Assembly (NCBI RefSeq): GCF_946885955.1
Contig: NZ_CAMPHI010000020.1
Span: forward strand, 1 to 64,000
DNA length: 64,000 nucleotides
Direction: 5' to 3'
Origin: an uncultured Pseudomonas sp.
GTDB taxonomy: Bacteria > Pseudomonadota > Gammaproteobacteria > Pseudomonadales > Pseudomonadaceae
Part shown: positions 24,871-36,002 of the stretch, in pieces
Position numbering within the stretch: position 1 is the stretch's first letter
How the letters are laid out: every line of letters starts with the position of its first letter
The notes under the pieces: model-generated
Database searches by the model: none
What the model saw: the letters and a program-made list of their open reading frames with translations, nothing else
What the model was told of the DNA's origin: nothing
Position numbers and translations under genes: made by a program

Positions 24871-25604
24871 CCCCCACCAACGACCCGATTCTGGTCACCG
24901 GCTCCAGCCGCGGTATCGGCCGCGCCATCGCGTTACGACTGGCGCGCGCCGGCTTCGATATCGTCCTGCATTGCCGCTCGCGCCGCGATGAGGCCGAAGC
25001 GGTACAGGCACAGATCGAAGCCCTCGGCCGTACGGCGCGCATCCTCCAATTCGACGTCTCCGACCGCGCCGCCTGCCGGCAGCAGCTGGAGGCCGACATC
25101 GAAGCCCATGGCGCCTATTACGGCGTGGTCTGCAATGCCGGCCTGACCCGCGACGGCGCCTTCCCGGCGCTCAGTGAGGACGACTGGGATCAGGTATTGC
25201 GGACCAACCTCGACGGTTTCTACAACGTGCTGCATCCCCTGAGCATGCCGATGATCCGCCGCCGCAAACCTGGGCGTATCGTCTGCATCACCTCGGTATC
25301 GGGGCTGATCGGCAATCGCGGCCAGGTCAATTACAGCGCCTCCAAGGCCGGTGTGATAGGCGCGGCCAAGGCCCTGGCGATCGAACTGGGCAAGCGCCGG
25401 ATCACCGTCAACTGCGTGGCGCCGGGGTTGATCGACACCGAGATCCTCGACGACCAGGTGCCCATCGATGAGATTCTCAAGATGGTGCCGGCACAACGCA
25501 TGGGCACGCCGGAAGAAGTCGCCGGCGCGGTGAATTTTCTGATGTCCGAGGAGGCGGCGTACATTACCCGCCAGGTCCTCGCCGTGAATGGTGGGCTGTG
25601 TTGA
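24867..25604 (+). CDS. apeQ: 3-oxoacyl-ACP reductase, FabG-like (ApeQ-like)
   Basis: A short-chain dehydrogenase of 245 residues that reduces 3-ketoacyl-ACP with NADPH. The cofactor motif is TGSSRGIGRA (11-20). The catalytic set is N114, S143, Y156 and K160 (YSASK). It ends LAVNGGLC, close to the FabG consensus VNGGMYM. It completes the ketosynthase-reductase-dehydratase cycle of polyene formation. Confidence 0.87.
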   Translation: MTPTNDPILVTGSSRGIGRAIALRLARAGFDIVLHCRSRRDEAEAVQAQIEALGRTARILQFDVSDRAACRQQLEADIEAHGAYYGVVCNAGLTRDGAFPALSEDDWDQVLRTNLDGFYNVLHPLSMPMIRRRKPGRIVCITSVSGLIGNRGQVNYSASKAGVIGAAKALAIELGKRRITVNCVAPGLIDTEILDDQVPIDEILKMVPAQRMGTPEEVAGAVNFLMSEEAAYITRQVLAVNGGLC

Positions 25605-26836
25605 TGAATGGCAAACGGGTTGTGGTCACCGGCATGGCCGGCGTTACTTCGCTGGGTAGCGATTGGGCGAGCATCCAGGCGGCCTTCAAGGAAGGTCGCA
25701 GCGGCATCCGCTATATGCACGAGTGGGACAGGTTCAGCGAGCTGAACACCCGTCTCGGCGGCCCGGTGGATGACTTCGTCACGCCCAGGCACTGGACGCG
25801 CAAGCAAACCCGCAGCATGGGCCGGGTAGCCAAGCTGGCGGTACACGCCGCCGAACGCGCTCTGGAAAACGCCGGCCTGCTCGGCGACCCGAGCATCCAG
25901 GACGGCCGCATGGGCGTGGCCTGCGGCTCGTCGACCGGCAGCACCGACGAGATCAAGGCATTCGGCAACATGCTGCTCAACTCGGTCGCCGACGGCCTCA
26001 ATGCCAACTCCTATATCCGCATGATGCCGCACACCACGGCTGCCAATATCAGCATCTTCTTCGGTCTCAAGGGCCGCCTGATCCCGACCTCGAGCGCCTG
26101 CACCAGCGGCAGCCAGGGTATCGGCTACGCCTACGAGGCGATCAAGTTCGGCCGCTTGCCGATGATGCTCGCCGGCGGCGCCGAAGAGCTGTGCCCGACC
26201 GAGGCCATGGTGTTCGATGCGCTCTATGCCACCAGCCTGAAGAACGACGCGCCGCACAGCTCGCCGCGCCCCTACGACAGCGGCCGCGACGGCCTGGTGA
26301 TCGGCGAAGGCGCCGGCATGCTGGTGCTCGAAGAGCTGGAACACGCCCTGGCCCGTGGCGCGACCATCCATGCCGAGATCGTCGGCTTCGGCTGCAACTC
26401 CGACGGCCAGCACGCCACCAAGCCGGAGCAGCTGACCATGCGCGGCGCCATGCAACTGGCGCTCGACGATGCCGGCCTGCAGCCCGCCGCCATCGGCTAC
26501 GTCAACGGCCATGGCACCGCCACCGAGCAGGGCGACATCGCCGAAAGCCTGGCCACCAGCGGGCTGTTCGGCCCGGGTATGCCGATCAGCTCGCAAAAGA
26601 GTTTCTTCGGCCACACCCTGGGCGCCTGCGGCGCGCTGGAATCCTGGTTCAGCATCGAGATGATGAACCAGGACAGCTATGTACCGACGCTCAACCTGGA
26701 GCACATCGACCCGGCCTGCGGCGAGCTGGACTACCTGCGCGGCGAGTTCCGCCAGATGCAGCATGAGTATGTGATGAACAACAATTTCGCCTTCGGTGGC
26801 GTCAACACCTCGCTGATTTTCCGGCGCTGGAGCTGA
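25604..26836 (+). CDS. apeR: Beta-ketoacyl-ACP synthase (ApeR-like)
   Basis: A FabF-like condensing enzyme of 410 residues with intact triad C166 (SSACTSGS), H303 (GHGTAT) and H337 (FGHTLG). In the E. coli system the corresponding enzyme acts as a homodimer and may perform the first condensation on the aryl starter; this is by analogy. The start is the ATG in TGATG, overlapping the reductase stop. It is the last biosynthetic gene of the operon. Confidence 0.86.
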   Translation: MNGKRVVVTGMAGVTSLGSDWASIQAAFKEGRSGIRYMHEWDRFSELNTRLGGPVDDFVTPRHWTRKQTRSMGRVAKLAVHAAERALENAGLLGDPSIQDGRMGVACGSSTGSTDEIKAFGNMLLNSVADGLNANSYIRMMPHTTAANISIFFGLKGRLIPTSSACTSGSQGIGYAYEAIKFGRLPMMLAGGAEELCPTEAMVFDALYATSLKNDAPHSSPRPYDSGRDGLVIGEGAGMLVLEELEHALARGATIHAEIVGFGCNSDGQHATKPEQLTMRGAMQLALDDAGLQPAAIGYVNGHGTATEQGDIAESLATSGLFGPGMPISSQKSFFGHTLGACGALESWFSIEMMNQDSYVPTLNLEHIDPACGELDYLRGEFRQMQHEYVMNNNFAFGGVNTSLIFRRWS

Positions 26837-26942
26837 CTCGGGACACGAGACGACCTCGAGGATCGCCGCTACAATCGCCTGAGGCCGCGGCGTGCGGCTT
26901 CCTCACCGATATCGCGCTTCTGTCATCGTCAAGGAGACGACC

Positions 26943-27389
26943 ATGCAATTGAAAAAATCGACCCTCGCCGCCCTGCTCCTGGTCGCGGCCCTGCCCTCGG
27001 TCAGCCAGGCGCGCGACACCGCGCTGTACCCGAACTTCGAGGCCGCCGTGCAGGAGGCCACCAATGCCGGTCGCCTGGATGGCAGCGTGAAGTTCTACCT
27101 GGCCGGCACCAAGCCGGCCGGTAAAGTCAGCGTAATCAAATCCGGCGTGACCACCAGCAAGAAGACCAATGCCTTCAACAAGAGTGACGAAGGTGCCTGC
27201 AGCTGGGCCATGCAGTCGGCGCTGATCGCCTTCCAGAACGCCGCCAAGGCAGCCGGCGCGAATGCCGTGGTCAACCTGGCCAGCAACTACAAGAATGTCG
27301 AGTACAAGAACGCCGAGAACTATGAGTGCCATGCCGGGGCGATCATGGCCGGCGTCGCCATCAAGGGCGATCTGGCCAAGGTCAAATAA
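26943..27389 (+). CDS. Small secreted protein, often misnamed 'excinuclease ATPase subunit'
   Basis: A 148-residue exported protein with a clear signal peptide (MQLKKSTLAALLLVAALPSVSQA, cleavage near 23). The mature part has KKTNAFNKSDEGACSWA and GANAVVNLASNYKNVEYKN, then ECHAGAIMAGVAIKGDL, resembling a small Pseudomonas protein family whose database name 'excinuclease ATPase subunit' has no support: no nucleotide-binding motif is present. Two Cys in the mature domain may form a disulfide. Function is unknown. AAGGAGA precedes the ATG, 107 bp after the ketosynthase gene. Confidence 0.8.
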   Translation: MQLKKSTLAALLLVAALPSVSQARDTALYPNFEAAVQEATNAGRLDGSVKFYLAGTKPAGKVSVIKSGVTTSKKTNAFNKSDEGACSWAMQSALIAFQNAAKAAGANAVVNLASNYKNVEYKNAENYECHAGAIMAGVAIKGDLAKVK

Positions 27390-27569
27390 ACCAGGTCGGC
27401 GTTGCGCTCGAGATTCGGCAACGGGAACGCTCCCGGTAGCGGGTCGGTCGACAGAGGAGACACCCCATCGCGCGGGGCTCCGATGTTCGACCGCCGGCAT
27501 AAACTCGAGCTCAACTACCTCTCGCAGAGCTAGCCACAGACGCAGATTGCCGAGTTCTAGCGCGAGCCG

Positions 27570-27623
27570 GCCCGGGCAGCTCGCCCGGGCACTATCAGCA
27601 GCCCTGAAGCAGCAGCCCTGAAG
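27570..27623. repeat. Hairpin and 14-bp tandem repeat before hemE
   Basis: Perfect eight-base arms GCCCGGGC (27570-27577 and 27583-27590) are followed by a tandem duplication CAGCAGCCCTGAAG (27596-27609 and 27610-27623). They lie in the 246-bp gap between the secreted-protein gene and the converging end of hemE. The hairpin may terminate either transcript, though no T run follows. No gene was recognised in the gap. Confidence 0.5.
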
Positions 27624-27635
27624 TTGTGCCCACCG

Positions 27636-28703
27636 TCAGCCGTGATAAGCCGCCGACAGCTCATGCACCGCTTCGAAGAAGGCGCCGGCATGGGCCGGAT
27701 CGACTTCCGGGGTGATGCCATGGCCAAGGTTGAACACATGGCCCGAGCCCTGGCCATAAGCCGCGAGAATACGCGCCACTTCGGCACGGATCGCTGCCGG
27801 CTTGGCGTAGAGCACGCTCGGGTCCATATTGCCTTGCAGCGCCACCTGGCTACCGACGCGCGCGCGGGCGCTGCCGATATCGCAGGTCCAATCCAGGCCC
27901 AGGGCTTCAGCACCGCTGTCCGCCATGGACTCCAGCCATAGGCCGCCGCCCTTGGTAAACAGGATCACCGGCACGCGACGACCGTCGTGTTCACGGATCA
28001 GGCCGTCGATGATTTTCTGCATATAGGCCAGGGAAAACTCCTGATAGGCCGCCGCCGACAGCGAGCCACCCCATGAATCGAAAATCTGCACCGCCTGCGC
28101 GCCGGCCTTGATCTGTCCGTTCAGGTAAGCGGTGACCGACTGCGCCAGCTTGTCGAGCAGCGCGTGCATAGCCTGCGGGTTGTCGTAGAGCATGGCCTTG
28201 GACTTGCGGAAGTCTTTCGATGAGCCGCCTTCGACCATATAGGTGGCCAGGGTCCAGGGGCTGCCAGTGAAGCCGATCAGCGGCACACGACCATTCAGTT
28301 CGCGGCGAATGGTACGCACGGCTTCCATCACATACCCCAGATCCTGCTCTGGATCGGGGATCGGCAGAGCCTCGATGTCGGCCATGGAATTGATGACCTT
28401 GTTGAAGCGCGGACCTTCGCCGGTCTCGAAATACAGGCCCTGGCCCATTGCGTCTGGGATGGTCAGGATATCGGAGAACAGAATCGCCGCGTCCAGCTGC
28501 GGGTAGCGATCGAGCGGCTGGATGGTGACCTCGCAAGCCAGCTCGGGGTTTTTCATCAGATTGACGAAGTTGCCAGCCTTGGCGCGAGTGGCACGGTACT
28601 CCGGCAGATAACGACCGGCCTGGCGCATCATCCACACGGGCGTGACATCGACGGGCTGCTTGAGCAGGGCACGCAGAAAACGGTCGTTCTTCAGGGCGGT
28701 CAT
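27636..28703 (-). CDS. hemE: Uroporphyrinogen decarboxylase
   Basis: Heme pathway enzyme that decarboxylates the four acetate side chains of uroporphyrinogen III to give coproporphyrinogen III; cytoplasmic homodimer without cofactor. At 355 residues it is the normal family length. The N-terminal signature [15 protein letters not shown] carries the two substrate-binding arginines, and [14 protein letters not shown] holds the catalytic Asp. ATG 28703 has AGGAA upstream; the longer frame adds only non-conserved residues. It is divergent from the membrane protein gene at 28944. Confidence 0.95.
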   Translation of the reverse strand: MTALKNDRFLRALLKQPVDVTPVWMMRQAGRYLPEYRATRAKAGNFVNLMKNPELACEVTIQPLDRYPQLDAAILFSDILTIPDAMGQGLYFETGEGPRFNKVINSMADIEALPIPDPEQDLGYVMEAVRTIRRELNGRVPLIGFTGSPWTLATYMVEGGSSKDFRKSKAMLYDNPQAMHALLDKLAQSVTAYLNGQIKAGAQAVQIFDSWGGSLSAAAYQEFSLAYMQKIIDGLIREHDGRRVPVILFTKGGGLWLESMADSGAEALGLDWTCDIGSARARVGSQVALQGNMDPSVLYAKPAAIRAEVARILAAYGQGSGHVFNLGHGITPEVDPAHAGAFFEAVHELSAAYHG

Positions 28704-28764
28704 GGCAATTCCTGAGCAATAACAAGCGGCAAAAAAGTGCGGGCATTTTCGCAGACCGCCAAAC

Positions 28765-28792
28765 AAAAGGCACGGTGGGCGCCGTGCCTTTT
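28765..28792. terminator. Terminator-like hairpin in the hemE / COG4705 divergent region
   Basis: Perfect 11-base arms AAAAGGCACGG (28765-28775) and CCGTGCCTTTT (28782-28792) surround a six-base loop, with A and T runs that would allow termination in either direction. It lies 62 bp upstream of hemE, between two divergent genes, where no terminator is expected. It may be a leader attenuator or end a short unannotated RNA. Confidence 0.5.
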
Positions 28793-28943
28793 ATCCATTG
28801 CGACGATTTGACTCGCCAAGGCCAGCGAGTGATTTCGGCAGGACAATGACAAATCTCTGATGAGTTCTTGATGCTCCTTTCACACTCGAGCCCCTAAATT
28901 AGGCGCCGCAGCCTTCCCTGCAGCCCTGATGGACGTCCCTCCG

Positions 28944-29705
28944 ATGAATAAACTCCCGGCAATCACCCTGGCTTTCTGGGTGATGAAGATATGCGCCACC
29001 ACCCTTGGCGAAACCGCCGGGGATCTGCTTTCAATGACCCTAGATGTCGGCTACGCGGCCAGCTCGCTGATCCTCATCGGCCTGTTTCTGCTCACCCTGA
29101 TCGGTCAGCTGCGCGCCCGCAGCTACAACCCAGCCCTGTATTGGACGGTGATTCTGGCCACCAGCACAGCCGGCACGACCATTTCCGACTTTATGGATCG
29201 TACCCTGGGCCTCGGTTATGCCACAGGCTCCGCGCTGCTGGTGACGCTGTTGATCGCGATCTTCACGATCTGGTACCGGAGCGAAAGGTCCTTGTCGGTC
29301 GACCATATCCAGAGCCGCCGAGGCGAGCTGTTCTACTGGGTGGCGATTCTGTTTTCCAATACGCTGGGCACGGCGTTGGGCGATTACCTGGCCGATGATT
29401 CCGGCCTGGGCTTTGCCGGTGGCGCGCTGTTGATCGGTAGCCTGATCGCCGCGGTGGCGGCGGCCAAATACCTTACCCGCCTCTCGCCCGTCGTCCTGTT
29501 CTGGCTGGCATTTGTGCTGACCCGTCCATTTGGCGCCACCCTCGGCGACTTTCTCAGCAAGCCGCTGGATCACGGCGGACTCGGTTTCGGCACCCTGGGT
29601 TCGTCCGCCGCACTGGCCATTACCCTGACGATGCTGGTGGCGGGCGCGGTATGGAGCAGCCGTCGCACGGCCCCTGGCAATTTTGCGGCGACGCCGAATA
29701 GCTGA
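28944..29705 (+). CDS. COG4705-type repeat membrane protein
   Basis: A 253-residue polytopic membrane protein with about eight hydrophobic helices. Four internal repeats are visible, each built on a small-residue stretch, a GD or SD pair and LG(Y/F): TLGETAGD (near 22), GTTISDFMD (near 81), TLGTALGDYL (near 142) and FGATLGDFL (near 198), spaced about 55-60 residues. The conserved acidic residue in each repeat suggests ion or proton binding. Relatives are uncharacterised. ATG 28944 was preferred to an in-frame ATG at 28929 because the repeat-containing protein starts cleanly there. Confidence 0.75.
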   Translation: MNKLPAITLAFWVMKICATTLGETAGDLLSMTLDVGYAASSLILIGLFLLTLIGQLRARSYNPALYWTVILATSTAGTTISDFMDRTLGLGYATGSALLVTLLIAIFTIWYRSERSLSVDHIQSRRGELFYWVAILFSNTLGTALGDYLADDSGLGFAGGALLIGSLIAAVAAAKYLTRLSPVVLFWLAFVLTRPFGATLGDFLSKPLDHGGLGFGTLGSSAALAITLTMLVAGAVWSSRRTAPGNFAATPNS

Positions 29706-29726
29706 ATTAGCCAATAGCAGACACAA

Positions 29727-29753
29727 CGAAGCCAGCCCCAGGGGCTGGCTTCG
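29727..29753. terminator. Bidirectional terminator between the COG4705 gene and gltD
   Basis: Perfect 13-base arms (CGAAGCCAGCCCC at 29727-29739 and its complement at 29741-29753) lie between the converging ends of the two genes. It can terminate both. Confidence 0.75.
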
Positions 29754-29779
29754 TGCATGGCCGTCCGGCCGATCGGCGT

Positions 29780-31316
<1,537 letters not shown>

Positions 31317-31318
31317 CT

Positions 31319-34300
31319 TTATTGCGGGTTGGCGCGGGTGCTGGAGAGCAGCGACTTCAGGCTTGCGGCCTTGGGTTTGACCAGCCAGAACTTGCGCAGG
31401 TAGTCATCCAGGTTCTCCAGCAGATGGGCGCCCCACTCGCTGGCGCTTTCCTGCACATACTCGCTCAACACACGTTGCAGGTGGCTGCGGTAGGCCTCCA
31501 TGGCCTCGTTGTTGATCCGCTGGATCTCCACCAACTCGTGGTTGACCCGGTCATAGAAGCTGTTGTCCAGGTCGAGCACATAGGCGAAGCCGCCGGTCAT
31601 CCCGGAACCGAAGTTATAGCCGGTCTTGCCCAGCACGCAGACGAAACCGCCGGTCATGTACTCGCAGCAATGGTCGCCGGTACCTTCCACCACGGCGTGG
31701 GCGCCGGAGTTGCGCACCGCGAACCGCTCGCCCGCAGTGCCAGCGGCGAACAGCTTGCCGCCGGTGGCGCCGTACAAGCAGGTGTTGCCGATGATGGCGC
31801 TGTCCTGGGTCTTGAACGGGCTGCCTTGCGGCGGAACTATAACCAGTTTGCCACCGGTCATGCCCTTGCCGACGTAATCGTTGGCATCGCCCTGCAGGTA
31901 CAGGTTCAGGCCGCCGGCGTTCCACACGCCGAAGCTCTGCCCGGCGGTGCCCTTGAAGCGGAAGGTGATCGGCGCCTTGGCCATCCCCTGGTTGCCGTGC
32001 TTGCGTGCGATTTCGCCGGAAACGCGGGCACCGATGGAACGGTCGCAGTTGCAGATATCCAGCGCGAACTCGGCACCGCTGGCGGCGTCGATTGCCGGCT
32101 TGGCCAGCTCGACCATCTTCTCGGCCAGCAGGCCCTGGTCGAACGGCGGATTACGGTCGACCTGGCAGAACTGCGGCTTGTCGGCAGCAATCAGATCGCT
32201 GCCGAGCAACGGGCTGATATCCAGATGATTCTGCTTGGTGGTTTCACCCGGCAGTATCTCCAGCAAATCGGTACGCCCGATCAACTCCTCGAGGCTGCGC
32301 ACGCCCAGCTTGGCCAACCACTCGCGGGTTTCTTCGGCGACGAAGGTGAAGAAGTTCATCACCATTTCGACGGTGCCGATGAAGTGGTCCTTGCGCAGCT
32401 TGTCGTTCTGCGTGGCCACGCCGGTGGCGCAGTTGTTCAGGTGACAAATGCGCAGGTACTTGCAGCCCAGGGCGATCATCGGCGCGGTGCCGAAACCGAA
32501 GCTTTCAGCGCCGAGGATGGCCGCCTTGATCACATCGAGGCCGGTCTTCAGGCCGCCGTCGGTCTGCACCCGCACCTTGCCGCGCAGGTCGTTGCCGCGC
32601 AGCGCCTGATGGGTTTCGGCCAGGCCGAGCTCCCAGGGCGCACCGGCATACTTGATCGAAGTCAGCGGCGATGCACCGGTGCCGCCGTCGTAACCGGAGA
32701 TGGTGATCAGGTCGGCATAGGCCTTGGCCACACCGGCGGCAATGGTGCCAACGCCAGCTTCCGCGACCAGCTTGACCGAGACCAGCGCGGCCGGGTTGAC
32801 CTGCTTGAGGTCAAAAATCAACTGCGACAAGTCTTCGATCGAATAGATGTCGTGGTGTGGCGGCGGCGAAATCAGAGTCACGCCGGGCACCGCATAACGC
32901 AGACGCGCGATCAAGCCGTTGACCTTGCCGCCGGGCAGCTGGCCACCCTCGCCGGGCTTGGCGCCCTGAGCGACCTTGATCTGCAGCACTTCGGCATTGA
33001 CCAGGTATTCCGGGGTCACACCGAAACGGCCGGTGGCCACCTGCTTGATCTTCGAGCTGCGCACCGTGCCGTAGCGAGCCGGGTCTTCGCCGCCCTCGCC
33101 GGAGTTGGAGCGTGCACCCAGGCGGTTCATCGCCTCGGCAATGGCTTCATGGGCCTCGGGCGACAATGCGCCGAGGGAAATCCCGGCGGAGTCGAAGCGC
33201 TTGAAGATGGTTTCCAGCGGCTCGATCTGATCGAGACTCAGCGGCTGCTCGGCCAGTTTCAGCTTGAGCAGGTCGCGGATCATCGACACCGGGCGGGTGT
33301 CCACCAGGGCGCTGTATTCCTTGTACTTCTCGTAGTTGCCTTGCTGCACCGCGACTTGCAGGGTGCTGACCACATCCGGGTTGTAGGCGTGGTATTCGCC
33401 ACCGTAGACGAACTTCAGCAGGCCGCCCTGCTGGATCGGCTTGCGGTTGTTCCAGGCCTCGGCCGCGAGCATCTTCTGCTCGGCTTCAAGGTCGACGAAA
33501 CGCGCGCCCTTGATCCGGCTGGCGACACCACGGAAGCACAATTCGGTGACTTCATCGGCCAGGCCGACCGCCTCGAACAGCTGTGCGCCGCGGTAGGACG
33601 CGACCGTGGAGATGCCCATCTTCGAGAGGATCTTCAGCAGGCCTTTGGAGATGCCCTTGCGGTAGTACTTGAACACTTCATAGAGATCGCCGAGCACTTC
33701 GCCGGTGCGGATCAGATCGCCCAGCACCTCGTACGCGAGGAACGGATAGACCGCCGAGGCGCCGAAGCCTAGCAGCACCGCGTAGTGGTGCGGGTCGCGG
33801 GCAGTGGCGGTTTCGACCAGGATGTTGCAATCGCAACGCAGGCCTTTTTCGGTCAGGCGATGGTGCACGGCGCCGGTGACCAGCGCGGCATGCGCCGGCA
33901 GTTTGCCGGGCGCGATATGCCGATCGCTGAGGATCAGCAGGGTCTTGCCCGCGCGCACCGCCTCTTCAGCCTGGTCGGCCATGTTGCGCACGGCAGCCTG
34001 CAGACCAAGCGACTCCTCGTAGTTCATGTCGATGATCTGGCGCTCGAACCCAGGGCGTTCCAGGGTCGTCAGGGTGCGCCACTTGGCCGGCGAGATCACC
34101 GGCGAGCTCAGAATCACCCGGCTCGCATGTTCCGGCGACTCTTCGAAGATATTGCGCTCGGCACCGAGGCAGATCTCCAGCGACATGACGATGGCTTCGC
34201 GCAGCGGGTCGATCGGCGGGTTGGTCACCTGGGCGAACTGCTGACGGAAATAGTCGTACGGCGAGCGCACGCGTTGCGACAGCACCGCCATCGGCGTGTC

Positions 34301-35767
34301 GTCACCCATCGAGCCGACCGCTTCCTGGCCCTGCTCGGCGAGCGGACGCAATACCTGATCGCGCTCCTCGAAGGTGACCTGGTACATCTTCATGTACTGC
34401 TTGAGCTGGTCAACGTCGTAGAACGCCGAGCCGTGGTCGTTGTCGTCCAGGGTAGCCTGAATGCGCTGGGCACTCTTGCGCAGCCACTGCTTATACGGAT
34501 GACGCGACTTCAGGCGGTTGTCGATGTCGTCGGTGCCCAGCACCTGGCCGGTTTCGGTATCCACGGCGAGGATCTGCCCCGGGCCGACGCGACCTTTGGC
34601 GATTACCTCCTCGGGCTGATAATCCCAAACGCCGATTTCCGAGGCCAGGGTGATATAGCCGTTGGTGGTGGTGACCCAGCGCGCCGGGCGCAGGCCGTTA
34701 CGGTCGAGCAGGCAGACGGCATGGCGGCCATCGGTCAGCACCACGCCGGCCGGACCATCCCAGGGCTCCATGTGCATGGAGTTGTACTCATAGAACGCAC
34801 GCAGATCGGCATCCATGGTTTCGACGTTCTGCCAGGCCGGCGGAATGATCATGCGCACGCCACGGAACAGGTCGATGCCGCCGGTGACCATCAGTTCAAG
34901 CATGTTGTCCATGCTCGAAGAATCGGAGCCGACGCGGTTGACCAGCGGCCCCAGCTCATCGAGGTCGGGAATCAGCGCGTTGGCGAATTTGGTGCGCCGC
35001 GCCTGCGCCCAGTTGCGGTTGCCGGTGATGGTATTGATCTCACCGTTATGGGCGAGGAAACGGAACGGCTGCGCCAACGGCCACTTCGGCAGGGTGTTGG
35101 TGGAGAAACGCTGATGGAACACGCAAATCGCGGTCTGCAGGCGCTCGTCACCCAGGTCCGGGTAGAACTGCTGCAAGTCGGCCGGCATCATCAGGCCTTT
35201 GTAGATGATGGTCTTGTGCGAAAAGCTGCAGATGTAGTGCTCGCTGTCGTCAGCGTTGGCCACCGAGGAGCGGCGACGGGCACCGAACAACTTGATGGCG
35301 AAGGCCTGGTCGGATAAACCATCGCCACCAACGAAGACCTGCTCGATCTGCGGCAGGCGCTCGAGCGCCAGGCGGCCGAGCACGCTGGTGTCGATCGGCA
35401 CCTTGCGCCAACCAATCAGGCTCAGACCGGCCGCGAGAATCTCGCGATTCATGTTCTCGCGCGCAGCTTCAGCCTTTACCGGGTCCTGATTGAAGAACAC
35501 CATGCCCACGGCATATTGCTTGGGCAGTTCGACGGCGAACGTTTCTTTGGCCACCGCCCGAAGAAACTGATCCGGTTTCTGGATAAGCAGGCCACAGCCG
35601 TCACCTGTCTTACCATCGGCGTTGATGCCGCCACGGTGGGTCATACAGGTCAGCGCTTCGATAGCGGTTTGCAGGAGGTGATGACTCGCCTCACCTTGCA
35701 TATGGGCGATCAAGCCGAAGCCGCAGTTATCCTTGAATTCATCAGGATGGTACAGACCTGCTTTCAT
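31319..35767 (-). CDS. gltB: Glutamate synthase (NADPH) large subunit
   Basis: Alpha subunit of glutamate synthase, 1482 residues; makes two glutamates from glutamine and 2-oxoglutarate. An N-terminal class II glutaminase domain starts at C15 (DNCGFGL) after a 14-residue propeptide that must be removed. The central domain and the FMN-binding synthase domain follow ([23 protein letters not shown]). The 3Fe-4S cysteines are in [15 protein letters not shown] (about 1100-1114), and the C-terminal beta-helix domain is glycine-rich ([18 protein letters not shown]). It is first in the gltBD operon. Confidence 0.96.
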   Translation of the reverse strand: MKAGLYHPDEFKDNCGFGLIAHMQGEASHHLLQTAIEALTCMTHRGGINADGKTGDGCGLLIQKPDQFLRAVAKETFAVELPKQYAVGMVFFNQDPVKAEAARENMNREILAAGLSLIGWRKVPIDTSVLGRLALERLPQIEQVFVGGDGLSDQAFAIKLFGARRRSSVANADDSEHYICSFSHKTIIYKGLMMPADLQQFYPDLGDERLQTAICVFHQRFSTNTLPKWPLAQPFRFLAHNGEINTITGNRNWAQARRTKFANALIPDLDELGPLVNRVGSDSSSMDNMLELMVTGGIDLFRGVRMIIPPAWQNVETMDADLRAFYEYNSMHMEPWDGPAGVVLTDGRHAVCLLDRNGLRPARWVTTTNGYITLASEIGVWDYQPEEVIAKGRVGPGQILAVDTETGQVLGTDDIDNRLKSRHPYKQWLRKSAQRIQATLDDNDHGSAFYDVDQLKQYMKMYQVTFEERDQVLRPLAEQGQEAVGSMGDDTPMAVLSQRVRSPYDYFRQQFAQVTNPPIDPLREAIVMSLEICLGAERNIFEESPEHASRVILSSPVISPAKWRTLTTLERPGFERQIIDMNYEESLGLQAAVRNMADQAEEAVRAGKTLLILSDRHIAPGKLPAHAALVTGAVHHRLTEKGLRCDCNILVETATARDPHHYAVLLGFGASAVYPFLAYEVLGDLIRTGEVLGDLYEVFKYYRKGISKGLLKILSKMGISTVASYRGAQLFEAVGLADEVTELCFRGVASRIKGARFVDLEAEQKMLAAEAWNNRKPIQQGGLLKFVYGGEYHAYNPDVVSTLQVAVQQGNYEKYKEYSALVDTRPVSMIRDLLKLKLAEQPLSLDQIEPLETIFKRFDSAGISLGALSPEAHEAIAEAMNRLGARSNSGEGGEDPARYGTVRSSKIKQVATGRFGVTPEYLVNAEVLQIKVAQGAKPGEGGQLPGGKVNGLIARLRYAVPGVTLISPPPHHDIYSIEDLSQLIFDLKQVNPAALVSVKLVAEAGVGTIAAGVAKAYADLITISGYDGGTGASPLTSIKYAGAPWELGLAETHQALRGNDLRGKVRVQTDGGLKTGLDVIKAAILGAESFGFGTAPMIALGCKYLRICHLNNCATGVATQNDKLRKDHFIGTVEMVMNFFTFVAEETREWLAKLGVRSLEELIGRTDLLEILPGETTKQNHLDISPLLGSDLIAADKPQFCQVDRNPPFDQGLLAEKMVELAKPAIDAASGAEFALDICNCDRSIGARVSGEIARKHGNQGMAKAPITFRFKGTAGQSFGVWNAGGLNLYLQGDANDYVGKGMTGGKLVIVPPQGSPFKTQDSAIIGNTCLYGATGGKLFAAGTAGERFAVRNSGAHAVVEGTGDHCCEYMTGGFVCVLGKTGYNFGSGMTGGFAYVLDLDNSFYDRVNHELVEIQRINNEAMEAYRSHLQRVLSEYVQESASEWGAHLLENLDDYLRKFWLVKPKAASLKSLLSSTRANPQ

Positions 35768-35833
35768 AGGGAACTCTCACCAGACAGCCTTTAAATCAGG
35801 CAAATTGCTTTTTAATTCAACTACTTACCATAC

Positions 35834-35855
35834 AAGCAGGAGCTAGCTCCTGCTT
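35834..35855. terminator. Palindrome between the SPOR/AAA gene and gltB
   Basis: A perfect 22-base palindrome (AAGCAGGAGCT and its complement) lies in the 235-bp gap after the pil-aro operon and before gltB. It could terminate that operon or act as an operator for gltB. It has no clear T run on the minus strand. Confidence 0.4.
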
Positions 35856-36002
35856 TGCGCAGGCAAAAGGGAGGTCATTGTACATATCCGCCCACACCGT
35901 CACAAATCTTCGTGACGACCAGTTGAACGCGAATGTCGCAAAATCGAAGGATTAGACCAAAAGGTCGTGTTAACGACCGATAAGTCACGATCACACTTCA
36001 GC

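Noticed and set aside
26943..27389. Excinuclease ATPase subunit
   Set aside because: This is a common database name for relatives, but the protein is small and secreted and has no Walker motif or UvrA-like zinc finger.
27482..27533. Short frame MFDRRHKLELNYLSQ as a transposase remnant
   Set aside because: Seventeen codons are too few to assign to any insertion-sequence family, and no terminal repeats surround it.
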